DNA from: Agrobacterium rosae
GTDB taxonomy: Bacteria; Pseudomonadota; Alphaproteobacteria; Rhizobiales; Rhizobiaceae
Assembly: GCF_002915175.1 (NCBI RefSeq)
Contig: NZ_NXEJ01000013.1
Span: 1 to 64,000 of the forward strand
DNA length: 64,000 nt
Direction of reading: 5' to 3'
The notes under the pieces were generated by a model. That model worked only from the letters and a program-made list of their open reading frames with translations. It had not been told where the DNA came from and did not search any database. Of this stretch, positions 37,141 to 47,848 are shown one piece after another (within the stretch, counting starts at the first letter, position 1; each line of letters starts with the position of its first letter). Position numbers and translations under genes: made by a program.

Positions 37141-37601
37141 ATCTGTATTAATTTGCTGTCTGGTTGTGCTTTCGCTTAAATAATTATCTATGTTCGAGTG
37201 CGGTCCTTGTGATGTTGTTGAAACAAATGTTTTATTGGCTGATATGGCCATCAATAAAAATTTTAAAATAGCGATCATGCTATATTGATAGAACATGGTT
37301 GTTTGCTACAGGTAATCAGATAGGTATTTAATAGGTATTATTTGTCGAACACAAACCCGATAATTTCGCAGTTCAATTATTGAATATCGAGAATCCGAGC
37401 GACTAAGTTTGAAGTGATTTCCCGAAATTATCGCATTTTTGAAAAAATCGTAAAGACAAATGGACGTGGCCAAGGGTCACCGAGTGCGGCGTGCCGCAAA
37501 AATAGAAACCTGGTCTCCAATTATGCCACTGCAATTTAGAATACGCGTGAACACATTGATATATCGAAATTAATAAACATATTGTTTCAATTACGAGACT
37601 T
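37141..37601. other. 3' region between converging plast gene and acs
   Basis: AT-rich, no gene seen. It carries the polyadenylation regions of both genes; AATAAA-type motifs occur on both strands (for example near 37,253 and 37,571). Confidence 0.5.
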
Positions 37602-38858
37602 TTATTTTGACGTTTCTATATTAAGATCCAAGTGTGGACTTAGATGAGAAACTTCACGATCGATTCCTTGATTTCGCCATTCCCAGATAGCCATTTCATC
37701 TTCAGGTCGATCTGAGATTACCCAGTCCGCAATTGTTGCCGAATTTCCTGGTGTTCCTTTTCTCCAACGTATGTGTTTCCGCTCGTCTGTCTCATGACGT
37801 CGGGCCCTGCCTGTTTTAATGTCGATGGAGAACTCACCCCGCTCGCCGGAATCCAGGAGGGCTGCGAAGTCATAGCATCTAGTGACCGCAGCAAACTTCA
37901 GGTGAGGGCGTTTAGCTCTAATCATCGTATCCTCCTTGAGGTAATACGCGAGTCTCACTGCGGCTTGATCTGAATCGAAAGCCAACAAGACATCTTTATC
38001 GACAACTTGGCCCAGCAAATTTCTGGTCACCCCGGAGAAAACAACATGTGCCGCCACGATCCTCATGTCTTGCATTAGCATGGAATCAAACCAGGCTTTG
38101 CCTGCCAAATACAAATCATCGACTGTGGGTTCAGTAACTTGACGCAGACGGGCCAGTCGGCACAGTTCTTCAGGAAAAAGAGCGGGCATCAGGGCGATTG
38201 ATTTCCTCCAAGCAGATGCGGGCTGGGCATTTAAAACTGCATCAACGAAGGCACCGCCGTGTGGGTATTCAAATGTATAGAAAAGTACAACAACTCTTTG
38301 ATGGTATTCCGGCCGGTGGCTAAGCCAAGCCACAATCACGTGAGCCTCGTAGTTCCTACCGTCTAGGAAAATGGTGGCATCTGGATTAGCCAAAAATACC
38401 TTGCTGAATATTTCAGTTAACAAAGGAATATGATCAATGGTTTCAAGATACTTGTCTTGTATTATCCCATTTGATACCTCTCGAATAATAACAGGTACAT
38501 CCTTGATTTTTGATGAGTGAATTTCATTGAAAAGCTTATCTCCCAACTTTTCAGACACTCGCCAAGTGTTAAGATCATGAGAAACGATAGCTACATTATC
38601 TGAAGTTAAACAGACGTCCAACTCGCTCAGATTGCGTCCTCCTTGCCCGAGCGCGGCCAACAATGAGCTCGCGGTGCATTCTTGAATTCGTTTCCCTAAA
38701 TTGAACATTCCTCTGTGCTCAATGACCTGTAAGGGCAGGTCTTCCTCGAGCCGCTCTAGAAGCCTTGGGACAGAATGGCGTGCGAGAACCTCGGGGGGAG
38801 TAACGTTTTCTGGTAGATCCCAATGGAGTGTCCAAGCCGGCCAAACGGTTCCTTCCAC
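37602..38858 (-). CDS. acs: Agrocinopine synthase
   Basis: 418 aa. Acs makes agrocinopine, a phosphodiester of sucrose and arabinose, in tumour cells. The protein belongs to the glycerophosphodiester-phosphodiesterase-like fold: HRGMFNLGKRIQE, SELDVCLTSDNVAIVSHDLN and the C-terminal WVISDRPEDE are recognisable. Odd: the first codon of the conserved N-terminus (EGTVWPAWTLHW) is GTG at 38858. The frame has no ATG between the upstream in-frame TAA (about 38,946) and residue 50, unusual for a gene translated in plants. Either initiation is non-AUG or a mutation affects it. Confidence 0.85.
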   Translation of the reverse strand: MEGTVWPAWTLHWDLPENVTPPEVLARHSVPRLLERLEEDLPLQVIEHRGMFNLGKRIQECTASSLLAALGQGGRNLSELDVCLTSDNVAIVSHDLNTWRVSEKLGDKLFNEIHSSKIKDVPVIIREVSNGIIQDKYLETIDHIPLLTEIFSKVFLANPDATIFLDGRNYEAHVIVAWLSHRPEYHQRVVVLFYTFEYPHGGAFVDAVLNAQPASAWRKSIALMPALFPEELCRLARLRQVTEPTVDDLYLAGKAWFDSMLMQDMRIVAAHVVFSGVTRNLLGQVVDKDVLLAFDSDQAAVRLAYYLKEDTMIRAKRPHLKFAAVTRCYDFAALLDSGERGEFSIDIKTGRARRHETDERKHIRWRKGTPGNSATIADWVISDRPEDEMAIWEWRNQGIDREVSHLSPHLDLNIETSK

Positions 38859-39471
38859 CTTGAGTGGCTTACGTTGACAAAGGACCTGCGCAAAAAAACG
38901 GGAGGTTACGACACGACATGGTGAGTAAAATATAAAGTACTCTTACATTCACAGCCATTTGCGAGCTAAAGCGAATTGCCGGGTGCACGGCGGGAATTGC
39001 AGCGATTTCGATCTAAAAGTGACAAGCAAAATTTGTCGTGGAGTATATAGATATTGCCAAATGGAGTACTTAAATAATGCACAAATGCTGACAGTTTTAG
39101 CTAATATTTTATTGTGGGGCATAACTTAGCTGGAATCACTCCACGGATAATCAGTCATTGTTATTTTCGGCGTCAATTTGTCGGCCACTATCCGATTAGT
39201 TGCGCAAATCTTCAAATTTTCGACCTAACATCACACCTTTGTCGGTGTTTTCAGCGAAAGGCAGGCCCCATTTTTGAAAAATCCTCCATCAAGATAAATA
39301 GTTTAATAGGGTAAAAGGACGAAATACTTCGGCGTTGAGATTCGACTCAATTAATTTCAAACCAATCCCGTGATTGATGCTATAGAGTCGCCCAATATAA
39401 GGGGCACTGAAGCGCGTTTAATTATTGACTGTGACTGAAATTTACATTCAAAAATAAGTAACTAGTTCGAT
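38859..39471. other. Divergent promoter region of acs and gene 5
   Basis: No gene. The plus-strand gene has TATAAGG at 39396-39402, 70 bases before its ATG. For acs the minus-strand stretch CTTTATATTTTA near 38,927-38,937 is the best TATA candidate. Confidence 0.5.
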
Positions 39472-40137
39472 ATGTATCACAGTCGACCGATATTCAACAT
39501 TATCGACAGCTCGAATATACAAGATCGGCGTGAACTTAAACTCGTCCTACGTCACACAGAGATTGCTTATCGCAGCTTTGCACAAGAGGATCTCATACCT
39601 GCTCAACGTTCCTGGATGAATTCCATCATTAATACTGATGTTCCCATTGATCCAGCTATAGATGAAGTGGTCAAGCGCTTTTGCGAAGTTGCTTGCTTGC
39701 CAGGCCCAGCAGGTATACCCCTGTATATTATACTCAATGATTCACTAATGTACGTTTATTGTTCGTTTCAAGCAATGCGAAAGTACGCACACAAGCGATT
39801 TTATGACGGCGTTTCCGACGAAGGCGTAGTCATCTCCACCGTTCCACCCTATGCGGAAGGAATAACAAAAGAAACTATGAGGTCGTGGCACAACAACGTC
39901 TGTCAGAATACAAGCAATGAAACACATGATTTGGATGCTTATATTGCTTTCCTTCCTACTTCGCTTCAAAATCCAAGTTTCTCGCATATGAAGATCGGCT
40001 GCGATAGCTTCTTAGCGCCATCCCGGGTTGATCCTTTCTGTGTTGAAATAATCGCGGTCGGCAAAGCCCTCTTTCATGATAACGGGCTGAAAAAGAACCC
40101 AAGGTGTGGTGGTCAATGGCTCCCACCTTCTTGTTGA
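39472..40137 (+). CDS. 5: T-DNA gene 5 (plast family)
   Basis: 221 aa. It lies between acs and iaaH, the position of gene 5 in nopaline and octopine T-DNAs; gene 5 of octopine T-DNA directs synthesis of indole-3-lactate, an auxin antagonist. Plast motifs: LMYVYCSFQAM, AYIAFLPTS, CVEIIAVGKALF. TATAAGG at 39396 and AATAAAA near 40,228 fit plant expression. Slightly shorter than my recollection of gene 5 elsewhere. The symbol rests on position and family and is moderately certain. Confidence 0.75.
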   Translation: MYHSRPIFNIIDSSNIQDRRELKLVLRHTEIAYRSFAQEDLIPAQRSWMNSIINTDVPIDPAIDEVVKRFCEVACLPGPAGIPLYIILNDSLMYVYCSFQAMRKYAHKRFYDGVSDEGVVISTVPPYAEGITKETMRSWHNNVCQNTSNETHDLDAYIAFLPTSLQNPSFSHMKIGCDSFLAPSRVDPFCVEIIAVGKALFHDNGLKKNPRCGGQWLPPSC

Positions 40138-40643
40138 AGCGCTTGGTCTAATGCGCAGAGGTGTGTCAGCGGGGATGAAGCAACAGTGTCCGATTGTAAC
40201 GAAATGTATCGATCCTATGTAATGATAATAAAATGCTGTAGCCAGCATTAAGATAATCAGCGTATTTCCCATATGTACTATGAATTCTATGTTGTATTGT
40301 TGCGTGCTTTATGAGTGATAAATTATTTGCTAAAGATATATATGGTTAATATTTTTGGCTTGGGGCCCCTGTCTAATCTTTGAGCCGTTCTGGCGCTCAA
40401 AACAAATTGTAGGTGCAGCCTACGAAATTCTCTACTTTAATTTTATTTGGGAATCTAATTCACTATTGAGTCAAAAGATAATGCGTATTCTGTTCCGTGG
40501 AGACGCAATAACTGTAGAATATATATATCAAGTAGCTGTTTTGATTTCGGGAACGACAAGCCTGTCTGAAGAAATTTCTATCACATTCAGATAATGCTAA
40601 CTGAAGTGCAGATTTATTAGACAATAAGTGGCGTGGCATACAG
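40138..40643. other. 3' region between converging gene 5 and iaaH
   Basis: 506 AT-rich bases with no gene seen, including the gene 5 polyadenylation signal near 40,228. Confidence 0.5.
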
Positions 40644-42047
40644 CTAATTAAAAGCATCGGGAAAGGAAGGAAAATTTATGGCTTTTTCTAATGCTGCCCC
40701 GATTGCTAACAGACGGTGGTCTGACCCCGCTAATCCGTCAATTTCCATTCCAACAGGCAAGCGATCAGGTGTAAGGCAGGCAGGAAGGCTCAACCCAGGT
40801 AGGCCTGCGTTGCTGCTTGGGTCCACATTTCGCACGTAGATCTTGAAAGTGTTCATCATTGAGCCATTGTGGATGACTGACGACTCCTGACCTATGGCTT
40901 TGGCCGCTAAGGGTGCAGTTGGGAAAAGGATTGCATCTAACTGATAGAGTCTGAAGTAATTCCGATAAGTGGCCTGGAGCCTTGGCCTGAAGGATTGACG
41001 CGCCAGTTCATATTCATCGTTGGAAATTTGATGCCCATCAATTTGCGCACTGACAATGTTCGCTACATCGGGGCTACGAATTCCTTTGATAACGTCAGAA
41101 AAAGAAACTGTTCCCACAAAATCGTCGAGATACTTTTTTAGAGCGTGTGGAAATTCGTAAAGCGCAATTGGCAAACTTGCCCCACTATTCAGTTCCTCTA
41201 GGTGGGGGATGTCGGCTTCAACAAAGGTTACGCCTCTGTTGGCTAGCAAGCGAATCGTCGTTTCAGCTGCGAAGGCCACATCAGCATCAAGGTCATCGTA
41301 AAAGTAGGTAGTGGGGAGGCCGATCCGAAGCCCCTTCAGCGGCATGGGTGAAATTTTCGCCGACCGTCCGGAAATCACCTGATCGAGGATTATAACATCG
41401 GCTACGCACTGCGCTATGATTCCGGCGGTGTCCCGGGTGGGGCTGACCGGTATTATCCGATCTCTTGGATATCGAGCAAGCGTCGGTCGAAATCCTACTA
41501 CGCCACACAGGGCTGCGGGTAGGCGAACAGATGCACCGGTATCGGTGCCTATGCCGCCTAACATCAATCGGCTTGCCACCGCAGCAGCCACACCACCGCT
41601 TGAGCCTCCTGGTATCAGACTTGGATTCCACGGGTTCCGCACCGCACCGGTGGCATAGTTGTTGCTCGTAATTCCAAACGATAACTCATGCATGTTTCCC
41701 GAGGCACCCGGCAGTGCTCCAGCTGAAAAAAGTCTTTCTGCGACGCGGGATGGTATCTTTGGCAAGTGGTTTATCAGCGCCGGAGTAGCAGCGCTTGTAG
41801 GAAATATGCCGGTCGCGATGTTCGCCTTAAAACAGAGTGGAATGCCGCAAAGACCTAATCCGGCGTTTCCATGACGATCAATTTTTTTGGCGCTTCGCCG
41901 CAAGCCATCCCAGTCTGTAGCCAGAAGGGCATTTAATGGTTTTGCAGCTTGGCAACGCGCTATCAGAGTTTCTACTAGTTCTAAGCAGGAGTAGTCTTTC
42001 CGTCTCAGGCGTTCTAGGGTTTGTGCTAACGAGGTAATGGGCACCAT
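40644..42047 (-). CDS. iaaH: Indole-3-acetamide hydrolase
   Basis: 467 aa. IaaH hydrolyses indole-3-acetamide to the auxin indole-3-acetic acid, the second step of the T-DNA auxin pathway. It is an amidase-signature enzyme: the catalytic Lys in LCFKANI (about residue 74), the GGSSGG motif (about 148-153) and the nucleophile Ser in [11 protein letters not shown] (about residue 172). The minus-strand TATATTTATT at 42086-42095 is a plausible TATA box. Divergent from iaaM, as in other Ti plasmids. Confidence 0.95.
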   Translation of the reverse strand: MVPITSLAQTLERLRRKDYSCLELVETLIARCQAAKPLNALLATDWDGLRRSAKKIDRHGNAGLGLCGIPLCFKANIATGIFPTSAATPALINHLPKIPSRVAERLFSAGALPGASGNMHELSFGITSNNYATGAVRNPWNPSLIPGGSSGGVAAAVASRLMLGGIGTDTGASVRLPAALCGVVGFRPTLARYPRDRIIPVSPTRDTAGIIAQCVADVIILDQVISGRSAKISPMPLKGLRIGLPTTYFYDDLDADVAFAAETTIRLLANRGVTFVEADIPHLEELNSGASLPIALYEFPHALKKYLDDFVGTVSFSDVIKGIRSPDVANIVSAQIDGHQISNDEYELARQSFRPRLQATYRNYFRLYQLDAILFPTAPLAAKAIGQESSVIHNGSMMNTFKIYVRNVDPSSNAGLPGLSLPACLTPDRLPVGMEIDGLAGSDHRLLAIGAALEKAINFPSFPDAFN

Positions 42048-42386
42048 TTTTCTGGTTTGGGGATTTCAGGGCCATTTCAGATTAAATAAATATACCGCGC
42101 TTTGACCCAAATTGCGCGATTATTGGAGGGAATTCCGCAATCACGGCGTATGATACTAATCATTGGAGGCACTAAGGTCGCTTTTTCAAACGGAAACAGT
42201 ATTGTATCAATCAATATTCAACTTGATTGAGCGGCGAGGTGGACCTGCGTGAATATTGTATTAAAAAATGCCCAAATTGTCGCTTTCCATTGGGATGTCA
42301 ATGAACAGTATGTTCCCCGATTTGCAACTTAAATAGAAACGGTTGATGTCGTTAGTTATCTACACAAAGACCAATCTTTTCTAGCA
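42048..42386. other. Divergent promoter region of iaaH and iaaM
   Basis: 339 AT-rich bases with plant-type TATA candidates for both genes (42086-42095 for iaaH; CTTAAATAGA near 42,328 for iaaM). No gene. Confidence 0.55.
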
Positions 42387-44654
42387 ATGTCAGCTTCAGC
42401 TCTCCTTGATAACCAGTGCGATCATTTCTCTACCAAAATGGTGGATCTGATAATGGTCGATAAGGCTGATGAATTGGACCGCAGGGTTTCCGATGCCTTC
42501 TCAGAACGTGAAGCTTCTAGGGGAAGGAGGATTACTCAAATCTCCGGCGAGTGCAGCGCTGGGTTAGCTTGCAAAAGGCTGGCCGACGGTCGCTTTCCCG
42601 AGATCTCAGCTGGTGAGAAGGTAGCAGCCCTCTCCGCTTACATCTATGTTGGCAAGGAAATTCTGGGGCGGATACTTGAATCGGAACCTTGGGCGCGAGC
42701 AAGAGTGAGTGGTCTCGTTGCCATCGACCTTGCACCATTTTGTATGGATTTCTCCGAAGCACAACTTCTCCAAACCCTGTTTTTGCTGAGCGGTAAAAGA
42801 TGTGCATCCAGCGATCTTAGTCATTTCGTGGCCATTTCAATCTCTAAGACTGCCCGCTCCCGAACCCTGCAAATGCCGCCGTACGAGAAAGGCACGACGA
42901 AACGCGTTACCGGGTTTACCCTGACCCTTGAAGAGGCCGTACCATTTGACATGGTAGCTTATGGTCGAAACCTGATGCTGAAGGCTTCGGCAGGTTCCTT
43001 TCCAACAATTGACTTGCTCTATGACTACAGATCGTTTTTTGACCAATGTTCCGATAGTGGACGGATCGGCTTCTTTCCGGAAGATGTTCCTAAGCCAAAA
43101 GTGGCGATCATTGGCGCTGGCATTTCCGGACTCGTGGTGGCAAGCGAACTGCTTCATGCTGCTGTAGACGATGTTACAATATATGAAGCAAGTGATCGGG
43201 TTGGAGGCAAGCTTTGGTCACATGCTTTCAAGGACGCTCCCAGCGTGGTGGCCGAAATGGGGGCGATGCGATTTCCTCCTGCTGCATCGTGCTTGTTTTT
43301 CTTCCTCGAGCGGTACGGCCTGTCTTCGATGAGGCCGTTCCCAAATCCCGGCACAGTCGACACTAACTTGGTCTACCAAGGCCTCCGATACATGTGGAAA
43401 GCCGGGCAGCAGCCACCGAAGCTGTTCCATCGCGTTTACAGCGGTTGGCGTGCGTTCTTGAAGGACGGTTTCCATGAGGGAGATATTGTGTTGGCTTCGC
43501 CTGTTGCTATTACTCAAGCCTTGAAATCAGGAGACATTAGGCGGGCTCATGACTCCTGGCAAACTTGGCTGAACCGTTTCGGGAGGGAGTCCTTCTCTTC
43601 AGCGATAGAGAGGATCTTTCTGGGCACGCATCCTCCTGGTGGTGAAACATGGAGTTTCCCTCATGATTGGGACCTATTCAAGCTAATGGGAATAGGATCT
43701 GGCGGGTTTGGTCCAGTTTTTGAAAGCGGGTTTATTGAGATCCTTCGCTTGGTCATAAACGGATATGAAGAAAATCAGCGGATGTGCTCTGAAGGAATCT
43801 CAGAACTTCCACGTCGAATAGCCACTCAAGTGGTTAACGGTGTGTCTGTAAGCCAGCGTATACGCCATGTTCAAGTCAGGGCGATTGAGAAGGAAAAGAC
43901 AAAAATAAAGATAAGGCTTAAGAGCGGGATATCTGAACTTTATGATAAGGTGGTGGTTACATCTGGACTCGCAAATATCCAACTCAGGCATTGTCTGACA
44001 TGCGATACCACCATTTTTCGTGCACCAGTGAACCAAGCGGTTGATAACAGCCATATGACAGGCTCGTCAAAACTCTTCCTGCTGACTGAACGAAAATTTT
44101 GGTTAGACCATATCCTCCCGTCCTGTGTCCTCATGGACGGGATCGCAAAAGCAGTGTACTGCCTGGACTATGAGCCGCAGGATCCGAATGGTAAAGGTCT
44201 GGTGCTCATCAGTTATACATGGGAGGACGACTCCCACAAGCTGTTGGCGGTTCCCGACAAAAAAGAGCGATTCTGTCTGCTGCGGGACGCAATTTCGAGA
44301 TCTTTCCCGGAGTTTGCCCAGCATCTAGTTCCCGCCTGCGCTGATTACGACCAAAATGTTGTTCAACATGATTGGCTTACAGACGAGAATGCCGGGGGAG
44401 CTTTCAAACTCAACCGGCGTGGCGAGGATTTTTATTCTGAAGAACTTTTCTTTCAAGCGCTGGACATGACTAATGATACCGGAGTTTACTTGGCGGGTTG
44501 CAGTTGTTCCTTCACCGGTGGATGGGTGGAGGGCGCTATTCAGACCGCGTGTAACGCCGTCTGTGCAATTATCCACAATTGTGGAGGTATTTTGGCAAAG
44601 GACAATCCTCTCGAACACTCTTGGAAGAGATATAACTACCGCAATAGAAATTAA
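42387..44654 (+). CDS. iaaM: Tryptophan 2-monooxygenase
   Basis: 755 aa, the exact usual length. IaaM oxidises tryptophan to indole-3-acetamide, the first auxin step. The flavin-binding region starts near residue 236 (KVAIIGAGISGLVVASELL) with the amine-oxidase motif DRVGGKLWSH. The first ~230 residues are an N-terminal plast-like domain (SHFVAISISKT, PFDMVAYGRNLM), a fusion known for T-DNA iaaM but absent in bacterial tryptophan monooxygenases. The C-terminus has the FAD-contacting GGWVEGAIQTA motif. Confidence 0.96.
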   Translation: MSASALLDNQCDHFSTKMVDLIMVDKADELDRRVSDAFSEREASRGRRITQISGECSAGLACKRLADGRFPEISAGEKVAALSAYIYVGKEILGRILESEPWARARVSGLVAIDLAPFCMDFSEAQLLQTLFLLSGKRCASSDLSHFVAISISKTARSRTLQMPPYEKGTTKRVTGFTLTLEEAVPFDMVAYGRNLMLKASAGSFPTIDLLYDYRSFFDQCSDSGRIGFFPEDVPKPKVAIIGAGISGLVVASELLHAAVDDVTIYEASDRVGGKLWSHAFKDAPSVVAEMGAMRFPPAASCLFFFLERYGLSSMRPFPNPGTVDTNLVYQGLRYMWKAGQQPPKLFHRVYSGWRAFLKDGFHEGDIVLASPVAITQALKSGDIRRAHDSWQTWLNRFGRESFSSAIERIFLGTHPPGGETWSFPHDWDLFKLMGIGSGGFGPVFESGFIEILRLVINGYEENQRMCSEGISELPRRIATQVVNGVSVSQRIRHVQVRAIEKEKTKIKIRLKSGISELYDKVVVTSGLANIQLRHCLTCDTTIFRAPVNQAVDNSHMTGSSKLFLLTERKFWLDHILPSCVLMDGIAKAVYCLDYEPQDPNGKGLVLISYTWEDDSHKLLAVPDKKERFCLLRDAISRSFPEFAQHLVPACADYDQNVVQHDWLTDENAGGAFKLNRRGEDFYSEELFFQALDMTNDTGVYLAGCSCSFTGGWVEGAIQTACNAVCAIIHNCGGILAKDNPLEHSWKRYNYRNRN

Positions 44655-45350
44655 TCTACGGATCCTGTTACAAGTATTGCACGTTTTATAAATTGCATAT
44701 TAATGCAATCTTGATTTTCAACAACGAAGGTAATGGCGTAAAAGAAAAAATGTATGTTATTGTATTGATCTTTCATGATGTTGAAGCGTGCCATAATATG
44801 ATGATGAATAATTAAAATATTAACTGTCGCATTTATTGAAATGGCACTGTTATTTCAACCATATCTTTGATTCTGTTACAATGACAACGACTGCAAGAAG
44901 TAAATAATAGACGCCGTTGTTAAAGAATTGCTATCATATGTGCCTAACTAGAGGGAAATTTACGTCAATTGTGAAATAGTCGCCCTTATTTTGACGTCTC
45001 ACCTAATCAAATATTACAAAAGATCTCACTCTGTCGCCAGCAATGGTGTAATCAGCGCAGACAAATGGCAGTAAAGCGCGGAAAAACGTCCCCGAGTGGC
45101 ATGAATAGCTGCCTCTGTATTGCTGATTTAGTCAGCCTTATTTGACTTAAGGGTGCCCTCGTTAGTGACAAATTGCTTTCAAGGAGACAGCCATGCCCCA
45201 CACTTTGTTGAAAAACAAATTGCCCTTTGGGGAGACGGTAAAGCCAGTTGCTCTTCAATAAGGAATCTCGAGGAGGCAATATAACCGCCTCTGGTAGTAC
45301 ACTTCTCTAATCCAAAAATCAATTTGTATTCAAGATACCGCAAAAAACTT
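44655..45350. other. iaaM-ipt intergenic region with ipt promoter
   Basis: AT-rich, no gene. The ipt TATA box (CAATATAACC, TATAACC at 45280-45286) is 65 bases before the ipt ATG. Confidence 0.6.
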
Positions 45351-46073
45351 ATGGATCTGCGTCTAATTTTCGGTCCAACTTGCACAGGAAAGACGTCGAC
45401 CGCGGTAGCTCTTGCCCAGCAGACTGGGCTTCCAGTCCTTTCGCTCGATCGGGTCCAATGTTGTCCTCAGCTGTCAACCGGAAGCGGACGACCAACAGTG
45501 GAAGAACTGAAAGGAACGAGCCGTCTATACCTTGATGATCGGCCTCTGGTGAAGGGTATCATCGCAGCCAAGCAAGCTCATGAAAGGCTGATGGGGGAGG
45601 TGTATAATTATGAGGCCCACGGCGGGCTTATTCTTGAGGGAGGATCTATCTCGTTGCTCAAGTGCATGGCGCAAAGCAGTTATTGGAGTGCGGATTTTCG
45701 TTGGCATATTATTCGCCACGAGTTAGCAGACGAGGAGACCTTCATGAAAGTGGCCAAGGCCAGAGTTAAGCAGATGTTACGCCCCGCTGCAGGCCTTTCT
45801 ATTATCCAAGAGTTGGTTGATCTTTGGAAAGAGCCTCGGCTGAGGCCCATACTGAAAGAGATCGATGGATATCGATATGCCATGTTGTTTGCTAGCCAGA
45901 ACCAGATCACATCCGATATGCTATTGCAGCTTGACGCAGATATGGAGGATAAGTTGATTCATGGGATCGCTCAGGAGTATCTCATCCATGCACGCCGACA
46001 AGAACAGAAATTCCCTCGAGTTAACGCAGCCGCTTACGACGGATTCGAAGGTCATCCATTCGGAATGTATTAG
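45351..46073 (+). CDS. ipt: Isopentenyl transferase (cytokinin synthesis)
   Basis: 240 aa. Ipt transfers an isoprenoid group to AMP, making cytokinin precursors; the T-DNA type is known to act in the plastid and use HMBDP. The P-loop is GPTCTGKTS (residues 8-16), and the sequence is nearly identical to known Ti ipt through PFGMY. The ATG at 45351 gives the canonical MDLRLIF; an in-frame ATG at 45324 adds nine residues not found in the family. Confidence 0.97.
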   Translation: MDLRLIFGPTCTGKTSTAVALAQQTGLPVLSLDRVQCCPQLSTGSGRPTVEELKGTSRLYLDDRPLVKGIIAAKQAHERLMGEVYNYEAHGGLILEGGSISLLKCMAQSSYWSADFRWHIIRHELADEETFMKVAKARVKQMLRPAAGLSIIQELVDLWKEPRLRPILKEIDGYRYAMLFASQNQITSDMLLQLDADMEDKLIHGIAQEYLIHARRQEQKFPRVNAAAYDGFEGHPFGMY

Positions 46074-46587
46074 TTTGCACCAGCTCCGCGTCACACCTGT
46101 CTTCATTTGAATAAGATGTTCGCAATTGTTTTTAGCTTTGTCTTGTTGTGGCAGGGCGGCAAGTGCTTCAGACATCATCCTGTTTTCAAAATTTATGCTG
46201 GCGAACAGCTTCTTAATTCCTTTGGAAATACTAGACTGCGTCTTAAAATTACGATGTCTGGATATAGATATGATTGTAAAATAACCTATTTAAGTGTTCA
46301 TTTAGAACATAAGTTTTATGAATGTTCTTCCATTTTCGTCATCGAACGAATAAGAGTAAATACACCTTTTTTAACATTATAAATAAGTTCTTATACGTTG
46401 TTTATACACCGGGAATCATTTCCATTATTCGCGCAAAAAGTCACGGATATTCGTGAAAGCGACAAAAACTGCGAAATTTGCGGGGAGTGTCTTCAGTTTG
46501 CCTATTAATATTTAGTTTGACACTAATTGTTACCATTGCAGCCAAGCTCAGCTGTTTCTTTTCTTAAAAACGCAGGATCGAAAGAGC
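46074..46587. other. ipt-6a intergenic region
   Basis: AT-rich, no gene seen. AATAAG and ATAAATAAG near 46,110 and 46,380 are candidate ipt polyadenylation signals; TATTAATATTTAG near 46,503 is a TATA candidate for gene 6a. Confidence 0.5.
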
Positions 46588-47148
46588 ATGACTCGGCAAG
46601 GTTGGCTTGTACCATGCCTTTCTCATGGCAAAGATGATCAACTGCAGGATGAACTCTCGGAGCTTTCAAAAGCTTATCGAAAAAAGTTCCAAACCGATCT
46701 GCACACTAAGTCTGGCGACATCATCGATCCTAGCGGGGAATTTCTGTACGTCTATCTCGATGAAGAGAATTATCGGATATGCCGGCAAAGCATGGTTCTA
46801 GTTTCAAATGCTCCTGATGGATTGATTGCCACGACGTTGGAGCCCTATTCTGACAGTTATACATTCCGGCAGGTGAGGGAGCAACTGCAAGCCTTCAGCG
46901 GAGACGGTGGTCGGATCAACTACAGCAGAAATGAACACTCGTCCTCGTACTTTCTAACAATTCAGGCCAGCAACGAGTTCAAGCACGTAGGAGCCGTCCG
47001 GAACACACTTGGTCAAAGCAAGGACATTTGGAAAAGGAGAATGCCAGACGCCAGCCAACCGTTGGATTATCACTTGATCGCTGTGGGCTGTTCAGCTTTC
47101 CTCCCTGAGGCTGCTCTTGATGACGTGGAGTCAGATGGTGCTGTCTAG
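46588..47148 (+). CDS. 6a: T-DNA gene 6a (plast family)
   Basis: 186 aa. It lies just after ipt, the position of gene 6a, which in octopine and nopaline tumours promotes opine secretion (ons). Plast motifs: FLYVYLDEENY, a TTLEPYSD segment, YFLTIQASNEF, and DYHLIAVGCSAFL near the C-terminus. The partner gene 6b, normally next and on the opposite strand, remains only as a 3' fragment. Confidence 0.85.
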   Translation: MTRQGWLVPCLSHGKDDQLQDELSELSKAYRKKFQTDLHTKSGDIIDPSGEFLYVYLDEENYRICRQSMVLVSNAPDGLIATTLEPYSDSYTFRQVREQLQAFSGDGGRINYSRNEHSSSYFLTIQASNEFKHVGAVRNTLGQSKDIWKRRMPDASQPLDYHLIAVGCSAFLPEAALDDVESDGAV

Positions 47149-47630
47149 TTTTAATGGCGCCGGGTTTCGAAGTCTATGTCATTCTAGTAGTTGCATCATA
47201 GAGGTGCTTATAAAATCTATTATTATGTCAAGGTGTGTCTGAGAACCTCGTTGTATTAAGTATTAAAGGAATAAGGCAATAGTATTGAACTTGTAGTTCT
47301 TGTCATATTCAATCGAACCCGGTAAAACTTAGAGATAATTATATTCTTATTTAAGAGTAATGATGTTAAGTTGTTCATTGAATTAATTTAAATCACAATC
47401 TCACGGTATGGTTAGAAATAGACGCCCGTTAGATTGTTACCAGGCTAGATTCGAAAACTGCAAGAAACACCCATGATGGGTGGTGATGTTTTCCGAAAAA
47501 ATTCCCTGCTTTTAGACGAAGATAACGTATTTATTTCGTTACTAGATGACATTGGAAACACGAAAAATAACAGAGATCCAAAGCACACTCTCATAGATTA
47601 TGCGACTTTATTAGGAGTCGTCGACGGGAA
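47149..47630. other. 3' region between 6a and the 6b remnant
   Basis: AT-rich spacer. A plus-strand frame at 47473-47673 (66 codons) overlaps the 6b remnant antisense and has no recognised motif, so it is not counted as a gene. Confidence 0.5.
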
Positions 47631-47805
47631 TTATGCCGAAAGATGGCATGACCCTAAAGCAATGATCGGATAATTGATAAGGTTACCTGTCTGAGAATCT
47701 CTTGTTTCCGCTCCGGCAGTCTCGTCTTCATCGTCCATCTCATCGTCGCCACCTCCCCCTTCCTCGGTGTAATTTCCGCCCCGGGCATAGAAAACACACG
47801 ACTAT
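47631..47805 (-). pseudogene. 6b: 3' remnant of oncogene 6b
   Basis: Minus-strand translation from about 47,805 reads CVFYARGGNYTEEG, an acidic run (GDDEMDDEDE), then TGNLINYPIIALGSCHLSA and a TAA at 47631-47633. This is the C-terminus of gene 6b, including its characteristic acidic stretch and final SCHLSA. Upstream there is an in-frame TAG (about 47,809-47,811) and no further 6b sequence; the first ~150 codons are gone. The 3' end of the opine synthase lies only 43 bases away, so a recombination junction lies in 47,805-47,849. Confidence 0.9.
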
Positions 47806-47848
47806 CTAAAGGTTCCCTTTAATCTCACACGCGATAATAGCTATGGGT

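Noticed and set aside
47473-47673. 66-codon plus-strand frame downstream of 6a
   Set aside because: Its 3' part is antisense to the 6b remnant and it has no recognisable features.
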